This document shows positions 58,930-64,000 of a DNA stretch of 64,000 nt, piece by piece. Location of the stretch: contig JBBMOL010000178.1 of the NCBI GenBank assembly GCA_037954665.1, positions 830,451 to 894,450 of the forward strand, read 5' to 3'. The position numbers and the translations under genes were made by a program. Position 1 is the first letter of the stretch, and each line of letters begins with the position of its first letter. The DNA comes from Laguncularia racemosa. Its lineage: Eukaryota > Streptophyta > Magnoliopsida > Myrtales > Combretaceae. Below the pieces are notes generated by a model that worked only from the letters and a program-made list of their open reading frames with translations, had not been told where the DNA came from and did no database searches.

Positions 58930-59061
58930 TTCTAATTTTTTTCATAAACGTTACTAATACTATATTTTTCTATAATGTTTAACAAACGTTACTAAATCTT
59001 ATATAAATCAGTAATGCTTACAAAATCTACAACGTTACCAAATTTAAAAATTCTTGTAGTG
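58930..59061. repeat. CACTA right subterminal repeats and TIR
   Basis: AACGTTACTAAT, AACAAACGTTACTAAA and AACGTTACCAAA copies before the TIR AAAATTCTTGTAGTG. Far fewer than at the left end. Confidence 0.85.
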
Positions 59062-59470
59062 TGAAATTAAAACTAAAATCAATAATACCCTATTCTAATC
59101 TCTATTCTAAGTCTCGACTCTAATCTATTCTTCGTATCTAATCTCTCTATTGTACTCTAAAACTAATCTATTATAATCTTCTCTATTCTTCTGTGGCGTC
59201 TAATTCTATCTATCTAATATTCTATATTCGTACTCTGTTTCTAATGTGATCTCCTAATCTATCCATTCTGTCGTCTCTAAAACTAATCTATCTATTCTCT
59301 AAAACTGCCCACTAATTCGCTAAACTGATCTGCTCTTCTAATTCTGATCGTCTAAACTAATCTGTTCTCGTCCGATCTGTTGTCCGTCCTCACCGTCGTT
59401 CTTTATATAGCAGTCGGTTATCGTCAGCACGGTCTCCCTTGGATGCGACACGGACGTGCAATCCGGCGTG

Positions 59471-59496
59471 CTATATATATATATATATATATATAT
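59471..59496. repeat. (AT)n microsatellite
   Basis: About 13 AT units inside the right piece of LTR D. Confidence 0.9.
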
Positions 59497-59751
59497 GCTG
59501 AATCCAGCACGGGCAAATCTCGGCTTCAACACGGGGCGTAACTGTTTGCGTGTTGCAATCTTTTTGACTTTTGGCCTCCGACACGGTGCTCAGCACGGCG
59601 TGTCCACTGCCGTGTCAAGCTTCCACGGATTGTTATTAATCTGATCTCCTTTCATGCTCTGTTCTTCTTGTTGCACGGCTGCTCTTGGTTATTTTGCACA
59701 ATTGCTTGGGTGGTTTGATACGGCCGTGCTCCTTCACGTATTGGATTTTCA

Positions 59752-61985
59752 ATCTTATAAAAATTATATATTTTTTTTTTAATTTTCAAATAATTTTTTT
59801 ATTAATTCATAAATTATAATTTAAAAACCCTAAAATCAAAATATAGATTGATTAAATGTAATATTCATATATAATGTAAGAAAATTAAATAAAAGATTAT
59901 TATAATTTATATAAATAATTGATATTTTATAACCCTTATCAATATAAAATTAAATAACCTGTGAGGTCAAGCGATTTGCTTGTGTTTGAATTATTGTGAT
60001 CTTAATTGTTAAAAATATCATAATCTATACTTAGCTAATTGAGTATTGGATTTCCTTGCATCTAGAATGAGAATATGTGAGTGTCTACAATAATTTTGTT
60101 GGTCACCATATAAATGAATGTAATTATATTCAACATCGATAAAAATAGGTCATACATTGCATACTTTTACATGTAAGAATACCATTGGTATCATGCAGTG
60201 GTGTGAAGAGATCAAATAGAGGTATACTTCATGTGTAACCTTATCTCGACCTTTGGAAACTACTTGAAATCGAGAAATACCACCCACTAATTGAGACCAA
60301 GGCCGAGAATCCATTGCTTAAGGATGCACAAGACTAAGTGCGCCATTCACCTCCACACCCCCTATGGGCATATACATATATATATTTTAAGTTTATTTTA
60401 CTATAGCAAAATAAATTAAATTCTTATGCCCATCTTAAAAGATACAGCTCGGGGTAATTGCAATCTAGAGTTGACGTGTAGTTTGTGATTTTTCAACATA
60501 AGTAATGGAGGTGATAAATTCATCTTGTATACGATTTTCAGATAACTGTATATACCGTTGCATTCACATATGTATTCATACATTTATATGTCTGATTAAA
60601 TAATTTGATTAATAATTGCTTGTAGTGCAATATGAGGATTTTATCATTAATTTCATGTAACTTAACCCCCATAGTGTATTATTATTGTAGAAGCTTATCT
60701 AGTTAGAATATGGCTAAAACATGCCACCGGTCAAAATGGGTTAAGTGAAGGATGAGGAGCAAGCCATAGCGATTACTTTTATATTTATGAACTCATATTA
60801 TTATTATGTTATAGCTGTACTTCTGTTATAATAAAGGCATAGACTGCCCTAGTGGTTATTAGTAATGCCTTGAGGATGTTTGATGGGACCCTAGTCCCTT
60901 ATTATTATTATTATTATTATGTTTATATTATGCTAAAATTATATTATATTTATATTACTTGAAAATATTAAGTCATTTTCGAGGTAATTAGCTATGAGTA
61001 CAACTTATATACTGTATAGTAAATTCTTAAATAACAAAGTGGTTATTATTAGATTTCTGTACAATATACGGCGAAGCGTGACTTCCTCTTTTCTCATGTT
61101 GCTTTGACCATATGTGCCCTGGGAATCACCTAGAGAAAATCCCTATGTGTCTTTTCTACCTTTCTTATAAGACTTTTCGACAGGGAAATACATTGGAAAT
61201 AATAATTCACTGTACTCTCTAATGCCGAAGAAAATGACAATTTTTCTTTCAACGATATTAAGGAGCTTGCTCTTCTACCTTGTTAATTTACCTCTCACCT
61301 TTGCGAAACAATCTTAAATATTATGATTTTTTTAAAAAAAATTGAAATATTATACTCACAATAACTATTCCAAAAATAGATTTCAAATATGCAGATCCGA
61401 TTTATGACTTCTTTTTTTTTTATTTTTGAAATTTACAAAACTGAAGATACATACTGAGTTTGCACCTATAGAATAATTTAAACTGAAGGCACAAACCTCA
61501 TTTATGCCTTGCAAACCCCACCATTTAATAATATAATGGAATCCCACAATTCTATACTACAAACCTATAAAAGTTGTTATAAAGTAATACCACAAACCTA
61601 TAAAAATTATTATAAAGTGATACTGCAAATTTATACAGTATGACAACATGTGATCTTAAATGTAGAGGAAAAAATTTTACATTGACTATTTGTAATATAA
61701 ATTCGAATTCTTAGTTCATATGTTCATTATAAGATATTTCAATTCCTTTTCTAGTCTTTTTCTTTCTCGTAATTTTAAAATTTTTGTTTTCTTAATTTCT
61801 GTTTTTCGTAGATTTAACTTATAAAACTACATGTGTATAAATATCTATAGGACATTTTTCCAACTTCTTCCATGAAGTTATACTTTGATATGTTTTCCTT
61901 GAGAAATTTTTTTTTTCCTATTATATTACTTTGTATCAATGTATAAAAAATTAAATACAATTATTAGTACTCTATTATTTTTATT
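59752..61985. other. Unassigned AT-rich region
   Basis: No open frame of note on either strand. An (ATT)n run is at about 60900-60920. Near 61540-61630 a ~35-base unit (ACAAACCTATAAAAGTTATTATAAAGTGATAC) occurs about three times in tandem, diverged. 60180-60370 has more balanced composition but I could not match it to anything. Confidence 0.4.
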
Positions 61986-61989
61986 AAAA

Positions 61990-63335
61990 TACCAATAGTT
62001 GTTTATTAATCATTAATTAGTTACTAATATATCATTAATTAATATTAGAAAATGAATTAGTAAAAAAAATTGGCATTTTTTGTAAATGTAAGCTCTTCAT
62101 TTGTAATTGTGAAAATTATTGTAAAAGTAATCATTAATTACTAGCTAATTAGTCACTAGAAACTTAATTAGGAAAAAAATGTATTAATTATAAATGTAAT
62201 ATCTATGTGTGTTATTGTAGAAGTAATTATAAATTTAAAATCATTGTTAATTAACCATTAATTAATGGTAATTAGTTGTTAATATGCCATTAATCAATTG
62301 TTAGAAAATTAATTAGTAAAAAAATTTGTGTTAATTGTAAATATAATATGTTTGTATGTTTTTGTAAAACTAATTGTAAAATTAAGTTGTTATTAATTAA
62401 ATATTAATTATTAGTAATTAGTTATTAATATGTCATTAATTAATTGTTAGAAAATTAATTAGTAAAAAATTTTGTGTTGATTGTAAATGTAATATGTTTA
62501 TGTTTGTGTTTTTTGTGAAAGTAGTTATAAAATTAAGTTGCTGTTAATTAACCATTAATTAATAGTAATTAGTTATTAATATGTTATTAATTAATTAATA
62601 AAAATTTTTGTGTTGATTGTAAATGTAATATTTTTGTGTGTTTTTGTAAAACTAGTTATAAAATTATGTTATTATTAATTAACCATTAATTATTAGTAAT
62701 TAGTCATTAATATGTCATTAATTAACTGTTAGAAAATTACTTAATGAAAAATTTTGTATTGATTATAAATATAATATGTTCATGTTTGTGTTTTTTTTGT
62801 AAAAGCAGTTGTAAAATTAAGTTGTTAATTAACCGTTAATTAACAGTAATTAGTCATTAATATGTCATTAATTAATTGTTAGAAAATTAGTTAGTGAAAA
62901 ATTTTTTGTTGATTGTAAATATAATATGTTTGTGTGTTTTTATAAAAAAAGTTATAAAATTAAGTTTTATTAATTAATCGTTAATTATCAATAATTAGTC
63001 ATTAATATGTCATTAATTAATTGTTAGAAAATTAATTAGTGAAAAATTTTGTGTTGATTATAAATGTAATATGTTTATGTTTGTATGTTTTCGTAAAAGT
63101 AGTTGTAAAATTAAGTTGTTATTAATTAACCATGAATTAACTATAATTAGTTATTAAAATGTCATTAATTAATCATGAGAAAATTAATTACTAAAAAATT
63201 TAGTATTGAATGTAAATGCAATATCTTTATGTATTATTATAAAAGTAGTTATAAACTTAAGCTGCTGTTAATTAATCATTAATTAGACAATAAGTACTCA
63301 TTAATAAGTCATTAATTAATATTTTGATATTTATG
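61990..63335. repeat. AT-rich tandem repeat, ~145-bp unit, about nine copies
   Basis: Each unit contains, in order, CATTAATTAATTGTTAGAAAATTAATTAG, TAAAAAATTTTGTGTTGATTGTAAATGTAATATG, TTTGTGTTTTTGTAAAAGTAGTTATAAAATTAAGTTG and TTAATTAACCATTAATTATTAGTAATTAGT. Starts of the GTTAGAAAATTA motif fall near 62042, 62304, 62446, 62730, 62879, 63023 and 63176, fitting a spacing of 140-150. Copies differ by substitutions and short indels. No coding. Confidence 0.85.
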
Positions 63336-63394
63336 GTAATATTTACTAATTTTATTTTATTTTTTCATAATAAATAAAGTCTGAACCTTTCAAT

Positions 63395-63860
63395 CTTTCA
63401 GTCTTAACACAATAGGAAAGACATCAATCACTGGCCATTTAGGATGGAGAGGTAAATGACTTTTAACTTGTTAATTACTTTACGTTTCATTATGAATAGT
63501 AGATTATTTCACTTGTTATCATTGTAGGATCAATCAACCTTCGCCGTTCCATGCCATAAGTTGTCACTTCGTTACAATGAGCATATCATCCCCATCGATC
63601 CTTAAATTGAGCCATACCTGCTTTCGATAGGATTCGTAGGTGTGAATTGCCTGCCATTCATTCCATTCGATTGGCACATGATAACTGCCTTGGTCGAGCA
63701 ATGGAGGCCAAAGACGCACACATCCCACATGTCGACAAGGGAGTTTATTATCACCCTATAGGATGTAGAGGTCCAGCTAAGTCTCCTCATTGACGGTCAG
63801 GCAATTATAGGAAATAGTTGCCTAGATTGGAGTGAAATATGTGAAAGATTACTGAGGGTG
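63395..63860 (+). pseudogene. Plant mobile domain (MAIN-like, PMD) fragment
   Basis: The plus-strand reading from 63615 gives YLLSIGFVGVNCLPFIPFDWHMITALVEQWRPKTHTSH and STREFIITL-stop-DVEVQLSLLIDGQAIIGN, LDWSEICERLL. This is the N-terminal part of the plant mobile domain, normally reading ...WHMITALVERWRPETHTFH...TLQDVxxLLGLxxDGxxVxG. The TAG at 63759-63761 replaces the Gln of TLQDV. A possible upstream exon with donor GTAAATG (63452) and acceptor TTGTAG (63527) is seen. PMD proteins occur as host genes for silencing and meristem maintenance, and inside Mutator-like and retroelements. The fragment fades after about 63860. Confidence 0.7.
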
Positions 63861-64000
63861 AGGCTGGGGTCTAATAGGGGGGGGAGGGCGCCCGCATTAG
63901 CATGATGTGGCTGTGTGATATGTTCTAGATCCTTCTAGAAGGCATTGAAGTAGAGCAAATCCATTTCCATATGCGTGCGTATATATGGTAGTTATTGGAG

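Larger units (their letters stand above)
22753..59061 (-). mobile_element. CACTA (En/Spm) DNA transposon, 36.3 kb with nested insertions
   Basis: Left end CACTACAAGAATTTT (22753) and right end AAAATTCTTGTAGTG (59061) form a perfect 15-bp terminal inverted repeat. TGA flanks both sides (22750-22752; 59062-59064), the 3-bp TSD of this superfamily. AACGTTACTAA/AACGTCACCAA-type subterminal repeats lie inside both ends. The interior encodes TNP2 transposase domains and a tnpA-like protein on the minus strand. Later insertions (E, F, H3, H4, G with their TSDs, about 23.3 kb) leave about 13 kb of original transposon. The transposase is broken, so the copy is not autonomous. Confidence 0.92.
18368..59751 (-). 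mobile_element. LTR D: Athila-like solo LTR split into three pieces
   Basis: Pieces at about 18368-18837, 22458-22752 and 59062-59751 join into one ~1.45-kb LTR once H6 and the CACTA element are removed. Evidence: the left piece has a GTAAGTGCACCTATC...GCTGATCTCACAGAG block similar in place to the left end of LTRs A and C. The join across the CACTA reads smoothly (ATAAAAGTATTGAAATTAAAAC). A minus-strand TATATAAAG box lies at about 59402-59412, preceded in U3 by CACGG/CCGTG repeats (59440-59735). No PBS is next to the left end and no gag-pol to the right, so a solo LTR is the simplest reading. Outer ends are approximate and no TSD was confirmed. Confidence 0.6.

Noticed and set aside
59752..61985. 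Possible RNA gene near 60180-60370
   Set aside because: More balanced composition but no recognisable tRNA, snRNA or snoRNA boxes.

Overview
This window looks like repeat-rich nuclear DNA from a flowering plant, probably a eudicot. It is AT-rich and packed with nested transposable elements. It contains Athila-type Ty3/gypsy retrotransposons primed by tRNA-Asp, other Ty3/gypsy elements primed by initiator tRNA-Met, and a CACTA (En/Spm) DNA transposon with TNP2-type transposase domains. A fragment of a plant mobile domain (MAIN-like) gene lies at the right edge. I see no intact host gene, rRNA, tRNA or CRISPR. The species cannot be read from the sequence. All boundaries come from reading termini (TG...CA or CACTA), target-site duplications (TSDs), primer binding sites (PBS) and polypurine tracts (PPT) by eye.

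Left part (1-18.4 kb). Athila element A (minus; its 3' part is off the left edge) ends at 5170. It sits inside the gag of an older minus-strand tRNA-Met-type element B (5171-18244). B also carries a plus-strand LTR fragment of family H (about 5490-6410), and a full-length Athila element C (8214-17866, TSD GTAAA) in its 5' LTR.

Middle (18.4-59.8 kb). An Athila-like solo LTR, D, is split twice. One insertion is a 3.6-kb internally deleted family-H element, H6 (18838-22457). The other is a CACTA transposon (22753-59061, TSD TGA) that spans 36.3 kb today. About 23.3 kb of that is later insertions, leaving roughly 13 kb of original CACTA. The CACTA holds, all on the minus strand, a TNP2 transposase pseudogene, a second tnpA-like gene, a fragment of an IST1-like (ESCRT-III regulator) gene with its introns, and an RNase H-like (RVT_3) fragment. 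Insertions in it are element E (27380-33926, itself hit by two family-H solo LTRs), element F (37741-43350), solo LTRs H3 and H4, and element G (49090-57771, itself hit by a solo LTR of the element A family).

Right part (59.8-64 kb). Unassigned AT-rich DNA, then about nine tandem copies of an AT-rich unit of about 145 bp (61.99-63.33 kb), then a plant mobile domain pseudogene on the plus strand.

No autonomous element survives. Every gag-pol frame carries stops or frameshifts, E, F and H6 have lost RT-RNase H-IN core segments, and G has a substituted RT catalytic residue. The most interesting signals are: family-H LTR units that contain a PBS-like motif about 190 bp before their own end; a conserved 20-bp palindrome around the family-H TATA box; GC-rich palindrome arrays upstream of the TATA box in several unrelated LTR families; a retrotransposon inserted exactly on a splice acceptor of the CACTA transposase; and captured IST1-like gene exons inside the CACTA.
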